DNA from: Solirubrobacterales bacterium
GTDB taxonomy: Bacteria > Actinomycetota > Thermoleophilia > Solirubrobacterales > Solirubrobacteraceae
Length of the DNA stretch: 36,503 nucleotides
Assembly: GCA_019244745.1 (NCBI GenBank)
Contig: JAFASF010000134.1
Location: 1-36,503, forward strand
Direction: 5' to 3'
How positions within the stretch are numbered: the stretch's first letter is position 1; the number at the start of each line of letters is the position of its first letter. The position numbers and the translations under genes were made by a program. Positions 1 through 8,904 of this stretch are shown in pieces. The notes beneath the pieces were generated by a model, which worked only from the letters and a program-made list of their open reading frames with translations, was not told the DNA's origin and ran no database searches.

Positions 1-1
1 C

Positions 2-3000
2 CTGAAGCTCTCCGAGTGGGGACTCGAGGACCACACCCTCGAGATCAACCTCAAGGCGGCCGAGATCGCTCGCCGGGCGGCCGGCGAGCATCGCTTCGTC
101 GCCGGGTCCATCGGCCCTACCGGCTTTCTGCCCGCCAGCGACGACCCTACGCTCGGGCAGATCCGGTTCGGAGAACTGGTGGACGTGTTCGACGAGCAGG
201 CGCGAGGCCTGCTGTCCGGCGGGGCGGATCTGATCATCATCGAGACCGCGCAGGACATCCTCGAGGTCAAGGCGGCGGTGTTCGGCGTGCGCCGGGCCTT
301 TGGCGAGGCCTCGCGGAGCGTTCCGATTCAGTGCAGCGTCTCGCTTCTACCCCAGGGCGGCAAGATGCTGCTGGGGACGGACATCAGCGCGGTGCTGGCG
401 ACGCTCGAGGCGCTCGAGGTGGACGTGATCGGGCTCAACTGTTCGACCGGACCCGAGGACATGCGAGACGCGATCCGCTTCCTGGGTGAGAATTGCCCGG
501 TCCCGGTCCACTGCATCCCGAACGCGGGCCTGCCGCTTCAGGGACCGGGCGGCGAGACGATCTTCCCGGAAGAGCCCGAGCCGCTCGCCCGCGTGCTGGG
601 GGAGTTCGTGGAGCGTTACGGCACCTCGATCGTCGGCGGCTGCTGCGGGACGACGCCCGAGCACATCCGCGCGATCGCCGAGCGGGTGCACGGGCGGCGG
701 CCCGGCGAGCGGCCGGGACGGCGCCCGCCCCACGTGTCGAGCATGATCGCGGCGACGCCTCTGGTGCAGGACCCGCGGCCGACCCTGGTGGGCGAGCGGG
801 TCAACTCACAGGGGTCGCGCAAGGCCAAGGAGCTGCTGCTCGCGGACGACTACGACGGGCTCCTGACCGTTGCCGAGGATCAGGTCGCGGGCGGGGCGCA
901 CGCGCTCGACGTGTGCGTCGCGCTGACCGAGCGACAGGACGAGGCCGAGCAGATGCGGGAGATCGTCAAGAAGATCTCGTTGTCCCAACCCGCCCCGATC
1001 CAGGTCGACTCCACCGAGCCCGAGGTGCTCGAGGCCGCGCTCGAGCAGATCCCGGGCCGCGCGATCGTCAACTCGATCAACCTGGAGGCGGGGCGCGCCA
1101 AGCTCGATCGAGTGGTGCCGCTGGCGCGCGCGCACGGCGCCGCGCTGATCGCGCTGACCATCGACGAGACCGGCATGGCCAAGACCGCGGATCGCAAGGT
1201 CGAGGTCGCGCGGCGGATCCGGGATCTGTGCTGCGAAGAGCACGGACTCGACCCCGAGGCGCTGATCTTCGACTGCCTGACGTTCACGCTGACGACCGGT
1301 GATGAGGAGTGGCGCCCGAGCGCGGTCGCGACCATCGAGGGGATCCGGCGGGTCAAACGGGAGATTCCCGGGGTAAAGACCTCCCTCGGGGTCTCGAACG
1401 TGAGCTTCGGGGTCTCGCTGCCTGCGCGGAGCGTGCTCAACAGCGTCTTCTTGCACCACTGCGTCGAGGCGGGACTCGATTTGGCGATGGTCAACCCGAA
1501 CCACATCACCCCGTACGCGGAGATCTTGGGGGCCGAGCGGGAGCTCGCCGATGACCTCGTGTTGAACCGGCGCGCCGACGCGCTCGAGCGGTTCATCGCG
1601 CACTTCGAGGCCAAGGGGGATGGCGGCGGTTCCGATGCCGGCGGCGAGCCCGCGGATCCCACGGTGGGGATGGAGCCCGAGGAGGCGCTGCACTTCCACA
1701 TTCTGCGCCGGAAGAAGGAAGGGGTGGAGGACTGGATCGACCGCAGCGTCGAGAAGATCGGGGCCGTCCCCACGCTGAACGACGTGCTCCTTCCGGCGAT
1801 GAAGGAGGTGGGGGACAAGTTCGGCGCCGGCGAGCTGATCCTGCCATTCGTGCTCCAGTCGGCGGAGGTGATGAAGCGCGCGGTCGCCCAGCTCGAGCGC
1901 TACCTGGACAAGCTCGAGGGCTACTCCAAGGGAACGGTCGTGCTCGCGACCGTGTTCGGGGATGTCCACGACATCGGCAAGTCACTGGTGAACACGATCC
2001 TGACCAACAACGGCTACACGGTCGTCGACCTCGGAAAGCAGGTCCCGATCCAGACCATTTTGGACGCCGCGGTCGAGCACGACGCGACCGCGATCGGCCT
2101 GAGCGCGCTGCTGGTCTCGACGTCCAAGCAGATGCCGGCCTGCATCCAAGAGCTCCAAGCCCAGGAGCTGCGATTCCCCGTGCTGGTGGGGGGCGCGGCG
2201 ATCAACCGCAACTTCGGCCTGCGCCTCGTGTACCCGAACGGGGGCGAGTCCGAGGAGGTCTACGAGCCGGGAGTGTTCTACTGCAAGGACGCCTTCGAGG
2301 GGCTCGCGAAAATGGACCAGCTGATCGACCCTGGCGCGCGCGACGGGCTGCTCTCCTCGACGTTCGAGGCCGCGCGACGGCTGCGCGAGCAGCCGGAGGC
2401 TTCCGACGACGATGCGCCGCCCGTCGATGACGCGTCGGTGCGGAGCGCGGCGCGGGTCGACGTCCCGACCCCCGAGCCGCCATTCTGGGGAGTGCGCGAG
2501 GTCGACGTCGACATGGACGAGGTCTACCGGCATCTCGATACGCACGTGCTGTTCAAGCTCCACTGGGGCGGCAGAGGGGTGAAGGGCGAGGAGTGGCGGC
2601 GCCTGGTGCACGAGGACTTCCAGCCCCGGCTCGAGCGCATGTGGCGCGAGCAGAACTATCTCCATCCCCGCGCGCTGCTCGGCTACTTCCCGTGCAACTC
2701 CGATGGCAACGAGCTTGTGGTCTGGGATCCGGAGGCACCAGGCTCGCGCGAGCTCGAGCGCCTGGTCTTTCCCCGCCAGCCCAGGCACGACCGGATCTGC
2801 CTGGCGGACTTCTACCGGCCCCTCGGCCCCGGCGATCTCGATGTGGTCGCGATCCAGGCGGTGACGGCCGGGGACGAGGTGACCTCGCTGATGGCGCGGC
2901 TCGAGGCCGACGGGGAGTTCTCCGAGCAGCTGTTCGTCCACGGGCTGGGCGTGCAGACCGCCGAGGGCATGGCGGAATGGCTCCACGCCCGCGTCCGATC

Positions 3001-3370
3001 AGACCTCGGGATCGCTCCGAGCCAGGGACGCCGCTACTCGTGGGGATACCCGGCGTGCCCCGAGCAGTCAGAGCACGAGAAGGTGTTCCGGCTCCTCGAC
3101 GCGGAGTCGGTCGGGCTGCGGCTGAGCGGCGGGTACGCCGTCGAACCCGAGCAGTCCACGCTGGCGATCGTCGCCCACCATCCGCAGGCCGTGTACTTCG
3201 GTATGAAGTCGGGTTTTCTGCCCAAGACCGACAAGCAGGCGGCCGACGAGCTGATCGCCGGCACCGAAAAGGACCCGACTCGGGTGGCGGAGCTCACGGA
3301 CACGGAGCCGCCCGAGGAGGGTGGCGACGCCGGCTCCGCGGACAGCGAGCCCGCGATGGCTGAGGCCTGA
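2..3370 (+). CDS. metH: Cobalamin-dependent methionine synthase, 5'-truncated by the window edge
   Basis: Frame 2 is open from the first base (LKLSEWGLEDHTLEINLKAAEIARRAAGEHRFVAGSIGPTG...), before the listed ATG at 179. Hcy-methyltransferase GGCCGTTPEHI, pterin-binding GERVNSQGSRKAKELL, B12-binding DVHDIGKSLV and AdoMet-activation YSWGYPACPEQSEHEKVF segments are all present. Confidence 0.96.
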   Translation: MKLSEWGLEDHTLEINLKAAEIARRAAGEHRFVAGSIGPTGFLPASDDPTLGQIRFGELVDVFDEQARGLLSGGADLIIIETAQDILEVKAAVFGVRRAFGEASRSVPIQCSVSLLPQGGKMLLGTDISAVLATLEALEVDVIGLNCSTGPEDMRDAIRFLGENCPVPVHCIPNAGLPLQGPGGETIFPEEPEPLARVLGEFVERYGTSIVGGCCGTTPEHIRAIAERVHGRRPGERPGRRPPHVSSMIAATPLVQDPRPTLVGERVNSQGSRKAKELLLADDYDGLLTVAEDQVAGGAHALDVCVALTERQDEAEQMREIVKKISLSQPAPIQVDSTEPEVLEAALEQIPGRAIVNSINLEAGRAKLDRVVPLARAHGAALIALTIDETGMAKTADRKVEVARRIRDLCCEEHGLDPEALIFDCLTFTLTTGDEEWRPSAVATIEGIRRVKREIPGVKTSLGVSNVSFGVSLPARSVLNSVFLHHCVEAGLDLAMVNPNHITPYAEILGAERELADDLVLNRRADALERFIAHFEAKGDGGGSDAGGEPADPTVGMEPEEALHFHILRRKKEGVEDWIDRSVEKIGAVPTLNDVLLPAMKEVGDKFGAGELILPFVLQSAEVMKRAVAQLERYLDKLEGYSKGTVVLATVFGDVHDIGKSLVNTILTNNGYTVVDLGKQVPIQTILDAAVEHDATAIGLSALLVSTSKQMPACIQELQAQELRFPVLVGGAAINRNFGLRLVYPNGGESEEVYEPGVFYCKDAFEGLAKMDQLIDPGARDGLLSSTFEAARRLREQPEASDDDAPPVDDASVRSAARVDVPTPEPPFWGVREVDVDMDEVYRHLDTHVLFKLHWGGRGVKGEEWRRLVHEDFQPRLERMWREQNYLHPRALLGYFPCNSDGNELVVWDPEAPGSRELERLVFPRQPRHDRICLADFYRPLGPGDLDVVAIQAVTAGDEVTSLMARLEADGEFSEQLFVHGLGVQTAEGMAEWLHARVRSDLGIAPSQGRRYSWGYPACPEQSEHEKVFRLLDAESVGLRLSGGYAVEPEQSTLAIVAHHPQAVYFGMKSGFLPKTDKQAADELIAGTEKDPTRVAELTDTEPPEEGGDAGSADSEPAMAEA

Positions 3371-3428
3371 TTTCCGAGTCTGGTGGAAGTTTCGCGGTCG
3401 CCTGAGCGCGGCCCGGAGGGAGCGCGGC

Positions 3429-4307
3429 CTAGTGCATCGACGTCGACATCGACATCGAGGACGTGCTTGCGCCGCCCGGGACGGTCAGCGCCGGGACCCG
3501 GTCCGGCGCCAGCGCGACGCCGATCGCCAGAGCGGCGAGGACCACGGCCACCGCCGTGACGGCTGTCCCCCGCCAGGGCAGCAATTTCTCGGCCGCGATC
3601 AACGCGCCGATCACGAGCATCCACGCGATGCTCATCGCACCCAGCGCGAACAGTGCGGCCATCAGCGCCCAGCAGCAACCGATGCACCACAAACCGTGCT
3701 CGGTGCCCATCTCGATGGCCCCCAGGCGCCCGTCGCGCCAGTTTCCGAGTATGAACGCGAGCGGGCCGCGGCATCGCGTGAGACATGCTCCCTTCAGCGA
3801 CGTGAACTCGTAGGCCGCGGCTGCGGCGATCACCGCCACCGCCGTCCAGCGCCCGGCGCTGTGCCAGGCGAACACGTCGCCGGCCCAGGCCCGGCCGGCC
3901 TTCAGCACCGCGTAGCCGAGCACGCCGGACGCTCCCCAGACGAGCAGGTAGCCGGCAACGAACAAGATCGTCGTGCCCCTGGCGCCGGCGGTTCCCCGCG
4001 CGCGCCGTCCGCGCTGCACGTTGCGGTACATCAGCACCATCGGCGCGATCGACGGAAACATCATCGCGGCCATCATCACCACCCAGGTGCTGATGTAGAA
4101 GCCAAAGGCGCCCGGATCGGTCCCCGGCCCCATGTCCATGCCGGCCATCCGCAGGTCGGTGACCACCCAGGCCACGGCGGCCAGCGCCAGCAGCGCCCCG
4201 ATCGCGACGAGCTGGCCGGCGAGCAGGTCGCGGGCGGGACCTCGCCTCAGGCGCGCGAGCTCAGGCGGACCAGGCGAAGTGAGCGGAGAACCCGGATTTG
4301 CCGCCAT
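3429..4307 (-). CDS. DUF2182 family predicted metal-binding integral membrane protein
   Basis: WVVMMAAMMFPSIAPMVLMY, CLTRCRGPLAFI and GLWCIGCCWALMAALFALGAM segments typical of DUF2182; multiple TM helices; Met/Ser-rich tail SSMSMSTSMH. Confidence 0.88.
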   Translation of the reverse strand: MAANPGSPLTSPGPPELARLRRGPARDLLAGQLVAIGALLALAAVAWVVTDLRMAGMDMGPGTDPGAFGFYISTWVVMMAAMMFPSIAPMVLMYRNVQRGRRARGTAGARGTTILFVAGYLLVWGASGVLGYAVLKAGRAWAGDVFAWHSAGRWTAVAVIAAAAAYEFTSLKGACLTRCRGPLAFILGNWRDGRLGAIEMGTEHGLWCIGCCWALMAALFALGAMSIAWMLVIGALIAAEKLLPWRGTAVTAVAVVLAALAIGVALAPDRVPALTVPGGASTSSMSMSTSMH

Positions 4308-4869
4308 TGTCGATCATCATCCCGAACGCGCTGAGGTGCGAATCTTCGTCGGCCTTGGCGATGGTCAGCTCGCTACCGGCCGGGTGAAACACGCCGGCGA
4401 GCCGCGCGGGCTCGCCGGTTTCGACGCCGATCGGGACGACGTCCTGCACGGACACCCGCCCGCGATCGCCCACCGTGAGGTGGTGGCTCCCGTTCTCGGC
4501 CGAGAACTCCATCGGCACCCGCTCGGCCCCGAGCTGTTCGCCGACCAGGCCGGCGAGCGCGCCCATGGGACCACCTAGCTCACCACCGAACACCGCGCCG
4601 AGCTTCTCCGCCTGCTCCTCGGTGGCCCTGTCATCGATCAGCACGCCGAGGCGCCAGTTGCCCTCGTGCATGTACTTCGGGGTATCCGCGACCACGGCCA
4701 CCGTCAGATCGCTGACGTCGACTCCCTCCACCTCCCCGGAGTCGACGTGGAACGCGAGCACCACCCGGCAGCGATCGTAGTCGGCGCCGAGCGCCAGCGA
4801 TGCTGTGCAGGGACAGACAACCTCGCACGAGCAGTTCTCGAAGTACCTCCCCTCGATCGACCAAGCCAT
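4261..4869 (-). CDS. DUF1326 domain-containing protein
   Basis: MAWSIEGRYFENCSCEVVCPCTASLALGADYDRCRVVLAFHVDSGEVEGVDVSDLTV... matches the DUF1326 pattern with Cys-rich N-terminus. Start placed at the internal Met; 47-nt overlap with the DUF2182 gene. Confidence 0.88.
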   Translation of the reverse strand: MAWSIEGRYFENCSCEVVCPCTASLALGADYDRCRVVLAFHVDSGEVEGVDVSDLTVAVVADTPKYMHEGNWRLGVLIDDRATEEQAEKLGAVFGGELGGPMGALAGLVGEQLGAERVPMEFSAENGSHHLTVGDRGRVSVQDVVPIGVETGEPARLAGVFHPAGSELTIAKADEDSHLSAFGMMIDNGGKSGFSAHFAWSA

Positions 4870-4963
4870 GACCGTCACCTTCTTGTTCGCGGGCCGTGGA
4901 TTAGTTCGGACCATAGCGGGCAGCCAGTGATTACACGAACGCGGACGGCGAAAGGAGCCGTGA

Positions 4964-5635
4964 ATGCCCTGGACCGAACTGAAGCCACGCAAGTTCCCGG
5001 CGATGGAAAAGCAACTCGACGGGATCTCCCAGCAGACGATGGCGGACCACTACAAGCTCTACGAGGGGTACGTCAAGAAGTCGAACGAGTGCCGCAAGCT
5101 CCTCAACGAGTTCAAGTACTCGGAGATCGAGGGCAACCAGGTCTACTCCCAGCTGCGCGCGGTGTCGATCGATTACACGTTCGCGCTGCTGGGCTTCAAG
5201 AACCACGACCTGTACTTCGGCCACCTCGGCGGCGACGGAGGCGGGCCCACGGGACGTTTCGCCGAGCTGATCGAGAGCGAGTTCCACGGCGGCGTGGAAG
5301 AGTGGGATCAGGCCGTGCGCAAGGCCGCCTCAGCGGCGCGCGGCTGGGTTATGGTCGGCTACGACCTGAACGACGGCTCGCTGTTTAACTACATCATGGA
5401 CACGCAGAACCTATGGGCCGTCTACAACATGGTCCCGGTGCTCGCGATCGATGTCTACGAGCACGCCTACGTGCGGGACTTCGGGGCGACCCCGGACGGC
5501 CGCAAGCAGTACGTCGAGGCGTTCTTCCGCAATCTCGACTGGGACCACGTCAACCGGCAGCTGGCGCAGGCCGAAGCCGCGAAGCAGGGTGCGGATTCGG
5601 CTCAGGCGCACGAGCAGGTGCCGGTGGGCCACTGA
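4964..5635 (+). CDS. Divergent Fe/Mn-family superoxide dismutase-like protein
   Basis: ISQQTMADHYKLYEGYVKKSNE, GFKNHDLYFGHLGGDGGGPTGRFAELI and VPVLAIDVYEHAYVRDFG...YVEAFFRNLDWDHVNRQL align with the SOD ligand regions. RBS-like aaaggag upstream. Confidence 0.88.
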   Translation: MPWTELKPRKFPAMEKQLDGISQQTMADHYKLYEGYVKKSNECRKLLNEFKYSEIEGNQVYSQLRAVSIDYTFALLGFKNHDLYFGHLGGDGGGPTGRFAELIESEFHGGVEEWDQAVRKAASAARGWVMVGYDLNDGSLFNYIMDTQNLWAVYNMVPVLAIDVYEHAYVRDFGATPDGRKQYVEAFFRNLDWDHVNRQLAQAEAAKQGADSAQAHEQVPVGH

Positions 5636-5679
5636 CGCGCCAGAGGTACGCCGCTGACCCCGAGTGGGTCGCGTCCGGA

Positions 5680-5710
5680 GGCCAGGCCGGGCAACGCGCT
5701 CGGTCTGGCC
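5680..5710 (+). terminator. Hairpin between convergent sod and GT/LPG genes; candidate terminator
   Basis: GGCCAGGCCGGGC-aacgc-GCTCGGTCTGGCC: 13-bp stem, 5-nt loop, two G-U wobbles in + sense, 45 nt past the sod stop. No U tract. Confidence 0.55.
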
Positions 5711-5717
5711 CTCGCGG

Positions 5718-8072
5718 CTAGCCCTCGGCTTTCACCGGGACGCGCGTGCGGCGCCGGCTCGGCCGCGCCGGCAGCTTCACGGGCGCGGCGTGCATCGCCC
5801 GCAGCCTGACCTCACGCCAGGACATGCCCTCCTTGAGGAGCGCCGGCATGCCCATCATGATCGCGGTCGTGACCTCGACGGCCTGGAGGATCACGCCGTA
5901 GGCGACGCCGGTGCCGTAACCGACGTGCCAGCCGGTGTGGAGCACCGCGGCACACGCCGCCTGGAAGACGCCCAGGTTCGCCGGCGTCGCCGGCAGCACC
6001 GCGGTGATGTTGACCGCGAACAGAACCGCGGCAGCGGCCGCGAACCCGGTCTGATTGGCGAGCCCCAGCGCCACGAGCAGCATGTAGCAGGACAGACACT
6101 GAAGCCCCCAGGCGGCGAGCTGAGCGCCGGCGGCGATCGCGCCGAGGCGCGGCCGCCGGAAGACCGTGAGACCGGCGCGGACGCGCATCATCCCCGCGCG
6201 GGCCTGCTCGACGGCGGCCTGCAGCCGGCGAGGACGCGAGCCCCCGGAGCCTTGGCGGAGGAGGAGCGGTGAGAGCAGCACGATCACGAGCAGTACCAGT
6301 GGCGCGATTGCCGCGACCACCAGCGCGTCCTGATGGCCGTTGAACAGGTCGACCGAGGAGAACATCACCGCGCCCAGGACGGCCAGGGCAACGATGTTCA
6401 GAAGCGTCTGGGAGACGACCGTGCCGAGCACGACCGGGAGGTTCTCCCGCGGTCGGCCGGTCCGACGGGCGACGACCAGCGCTCGGGATGGCTCGCCGAG
6501 ACGCGCCGGCAAGGTGGAGGACATGAGGACCCCGATGAACGTCCCCTGGGCGGCGTCCGACAATCGGACTCTTGCCCGGGGAAGCGCGGCCTTGAGGATC
6601 GCGTGCCACGAGAACGCGCGCATCACCATCGCGCTGCACATCACGCCCAGCCCGATCAGCACGAACGTCGGACTCGACGCGACCAGCGCCGCGGCGATAT
6701 GGCCGAGGCCGATCTTCTGCAGCGCCATCACTGCCAAGACGGCGCCGGCAAGGGTCACCGCCGCCAGCCCGAGGCGGCGCACAAGCGCCAGGCGGGCGGA
6801 GCCCCGTCCGACGGCCGCGGTGCGCGGCTCGAGGCTGGGCAGCCGGCGGGCCGGGACGCGGGGCTTGAGGTCGGCGGGGCGAGCTCCGATCCGGACCGCC
6901 GTGCGCTGGACAGCGCCCTCCGGGGCCGGGGTCGCGATCGCGTCCTCGTAGGCGCCCATCACCTCGCCGGCCACCCGAGGCCAGGCGAACCTCTTGACGT
7001 CGCGCGCGGCCGCGCGGGCCATGTCGGCGCGGCGCGCCGGCTCTTCGTACAGATCGCGCAGGGCCTCGGCCAGCGCGAGCGGATCGCCCGGGGGTACGAG
7101 GAGGCCGTCGACGCCGTGCCGGACCACGTCCCGGTAGCCGGCGATGTCGGACACCACGACCGGAGTCCCCGCGGCGAACGCCTCGGTCAAGACCATGCCG
7201 AAGCTCTCGCCTCGGAGCGACGGAGCGCACAGGACGTCGGCCTGCTCGAGCTCACGGCGCTTGAGCTGGTCGTCGACCTTGCCGAGCGCACGAACGTTGC
7301 GGGCGTCGATCAGCAATGGCGAGAGCTCCTCGTGGGATGGCCCGATCACGGTCAGCTCCGTCGGGATGTGCTCGCGCAGCGCCTCGAACGCGCGCAGCAG
7401 CAGCGGCAAGCCCTTGCGCTCCACCGATTGGCCAACGAACACGATTCGGAGGCGGTCCCCGTGGGGTCGCAGCGCGGCCCGGGAGGCTCGCTCGAGATCG
7501 AGGTGAACCCCATTCGGTATGACGCGGTAGTGGCCGCCGAAGAACCGCCTGGCCGTCCAGGCCGCCGCCTGCGAGACGGCGATCCGCACGTGCAGCCGGT
7601 TCATCATCCTACGCGCGCCGAGCACGTTCGCGACGCCGTTCGAGATGCGGTTCTCGTTGTAGGTGTGAAACGTGCCCACCAGGGGCAACCGCGCCCAATC
7701 CGTCGCCACCCATGGCACCACGGGGGCGATGGGCTCGTGGATGTGCGCCACGTCGTAGCCGCCGGTGCGCAGCTCGCGGTGCATGATCGCCACGCCATCC
7801 GGGGTGATCGAGAGATTCGACACCGCGCCGTTGGCTTTGAAGCCGACCGTTCGCCCCAACGAGACGAGATATTCCGGCGACTCCAGAGGCTGTGGTCGTG
7901 CGCCGCGATGAAGCACCGCGGAGCGGGTGTCCGGCGGGTCGAAGGGGGCAAGCACGCGGACCTCGTGGCCATCGGCGAGGAACTGCTCCGCGAGGGCTTC
8001 GATGTGCCTCGTGACGCCGCCGGGATACGTCCAGGAGTACGGCGACACGAGGGCGATGCGCATACGTTTCAT
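5718..8072 (-). CDS. GT4 glycosyltransferase (PimA/PimB-like) fused to C-terminal lysylphosphatidylglycerol synthase TM (UPF0104-like) domain
   Basis: N-term MRIALVSPYSWTYPGGVTRHIEALAEQF...VIPNGV...EAFAAGTPVVVSDIAGYRDVVRHGVDGLLVPPGD (GT4). C-term from about residue 440: polytopic, with STLPARLGEPSRALVVARRTG and NITAVLPATPANLGVFQAACAAVL typical of LPG_synthase_TM. Confidence 0.9.
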   Translation of the reverse strand: MKRMRIALVSPYSWTYPGGVTRHIEALAEQFLADGHEVRVLAPFDPPDTRSAVLHRGARPQPLESPEYLVSLGRTVGFKANGAVSNLSITPDGVAIMHRELRTGGYDVAHIHEPIAPVVPWVATDWARLPLVGTFHTYNENRISNGVANVLGARRMMNRLHVRIAVSQAAAWTARRFFGGHYRVIPNGVHLDLERASRAALRPHGDRLRIVFVGQSVERKGLPLLLRAFEALREHIPTELTVIGPSHEELSPLLIDARNVRALGKVDDQLKRRELEQADVLCAPSLRGESFGMVLTEAFAAGTPVVVSDIAGYRDVVRHGVDGLLVPPGDPLALAEALRDLYEEPARRADMARAAARDVKRFAWPRVAGEVMGAYEDAIATPAPEGAVQRTAVRIGARPADLKPRVPARRLPSLEPRTAAVGRGSARLALVRRLGLAAVTLAGAVLAVMALQKIGLGHIAAALVASSPTFVLIGLGVMCSAMVMRAFSWHAILKAALPRARVRLSDAAQGTFIGVLMSSTLPARLGEPSRALVVARRTGRPRENLPVVLGTVVSQTLLNIVALAVLGAVMFSSVDLFNGHQDALVVAAIAPLVLLVIVLLSPLLLRQGSGGSRPRRLQAAVEQARAGMMRVRAGLTVFRRPRLGAIAAGAQLAAWGLQCLSCYMLLVALGLANQTGFAAAAAVLFAVNITAVLPATPANLGVFQAACAAVLHTGWHVGYGTGVAYGVILQAVEVTTAIMMGMPALLKEGMSWREVRLRAMHAAPVKLPARPSRRRTRVPVKAEG

Positions 8073-8217
8073 CCTAGCCGCTGACCCGGGTCAGCTCGGC
8101 GCGCGCGTTGCTCGACCGTCAGGCTTCTCATACCCGTTTCGCTCACCGGGATCGCCGCTTGTAAACCATCGGAGCGCGCCGGTTTCACGCGATCGCGCTG
8201 CGTATCATCAATCACGC

Positions 8218-8904
8218 ATGCCAGTACGGCATTTCGTCAAATACACCTTCTTCAAGATCGATCCCGCATGGCGGCGCCTCGACGATGAGCGCCGCTCGGC
8301 CGACAAGCGCGAGTTCATCGCCGCCTGCGAGGATTTCGCCGACGGCCACCTGCTGCGCGCCTTCTCGCTCGTGGGGACCCGGGGCGACGCCGACCTGATG
8401 CTCCTTTCCCAGGCCCAGAACCTCGAGCGGATCCACGAGTTCCACGTGGTGCTCGCCCAGAGCGGACTGATGAGCTGGGCCACCGTGCCCTACTCCTTCC
8501 TGGCGATGACCAAGCCCTCCGAATACTCCGACGAGTCGCGCCTCGAGGTCCGGCCGGGGCACAGCAAGTACCTGTTCGTCTATCCGTTCGTGAAGACCCG
8601 GGCTTGGTATGCGCTCCCGGCCGAGGAGCGCTGGCGCATCATGCAGGACCACATCCGGGTGGGACGCGAGTATCCGTCGGTGGACATAAACACCACCTAC
8701 TCGTTCGGGCTCGATGACCAGGAGTTCGTGGTCGGGTTCGAGACCGACAATCCGGCGGACTTCCTCGACCTCGTGCAGCGGCTGCGGACGACCGAGTCGA
8801 GCTCGTACACGCTCCGCGACACGCCCACGTTCACGTGCATCTCGTGCTCGGTGGAGCGCGCCCTCGGCGCGCTCGACGGAGCCTCGCTCACCGTCACCGC
8901 ATGA
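8218..8904 (+). CDS. hemQ: HemQ-like chlorite-dismutase-family coproheme decarboxylase
   Basis: MPVRHFVKYTFFKIDPAWRRL...GTRGDADLMLL...SKYLFVYPFVKTRAWYALPAEERWRIMQDHIRVGREYPSVDINTTYSFGLDDQEFVVGFETDNPADFLDLVQRLR, a characteristic HemQ sequence. Confidence 0.92.
   Translation: MPVRHFVKYTFFKIDPAWRRLDDERRSADKREFIAACEDFADGHLLRAFSLVGTRGDADLMLLSQAQNLERIHEFHVVLAQSGLMSWATVPYSFLAMTKPSEYSDESRLEVRPGHSKYLFVYPFVKTRAWYALPAEERWRIMQDHIRVGREYPSVDINTTYSFGLDDQEFVVGFETDNPADFLDLVQRLRTTESSSYTLRDTPTFTCISCSVERALGALDGASLTVTA

Noticed and set aside
806-2986. Two long minus-strand ORFs (387 and 334 aa) inside metH
   Set aside because: Typical antisense ORFs of high-GC genes; MetH domains are continuous on the + strand.
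3399-3432. GAGCGCGGCC direct repeat between metH and DUF2182
   Set aside because: Two short 10-bp copies in GC-rich DNA, no pairing potential beyond chance.
3321-4334. 337-aa + ORF across the metH end and DUF2182
   Set aside because: No domain similarity; Arg/His/Gln-rich frame opposite a convincing membrane protein.
6333-8084. 583-aa + strand ORF antisense to the GT/LPG gene
   Set aside because: Low-complexity Arg/Gly/Asp-rich shadow frame in GC-rich DNA; the opposite strand has clear GT4 and LPG_synthase_TM motifs.
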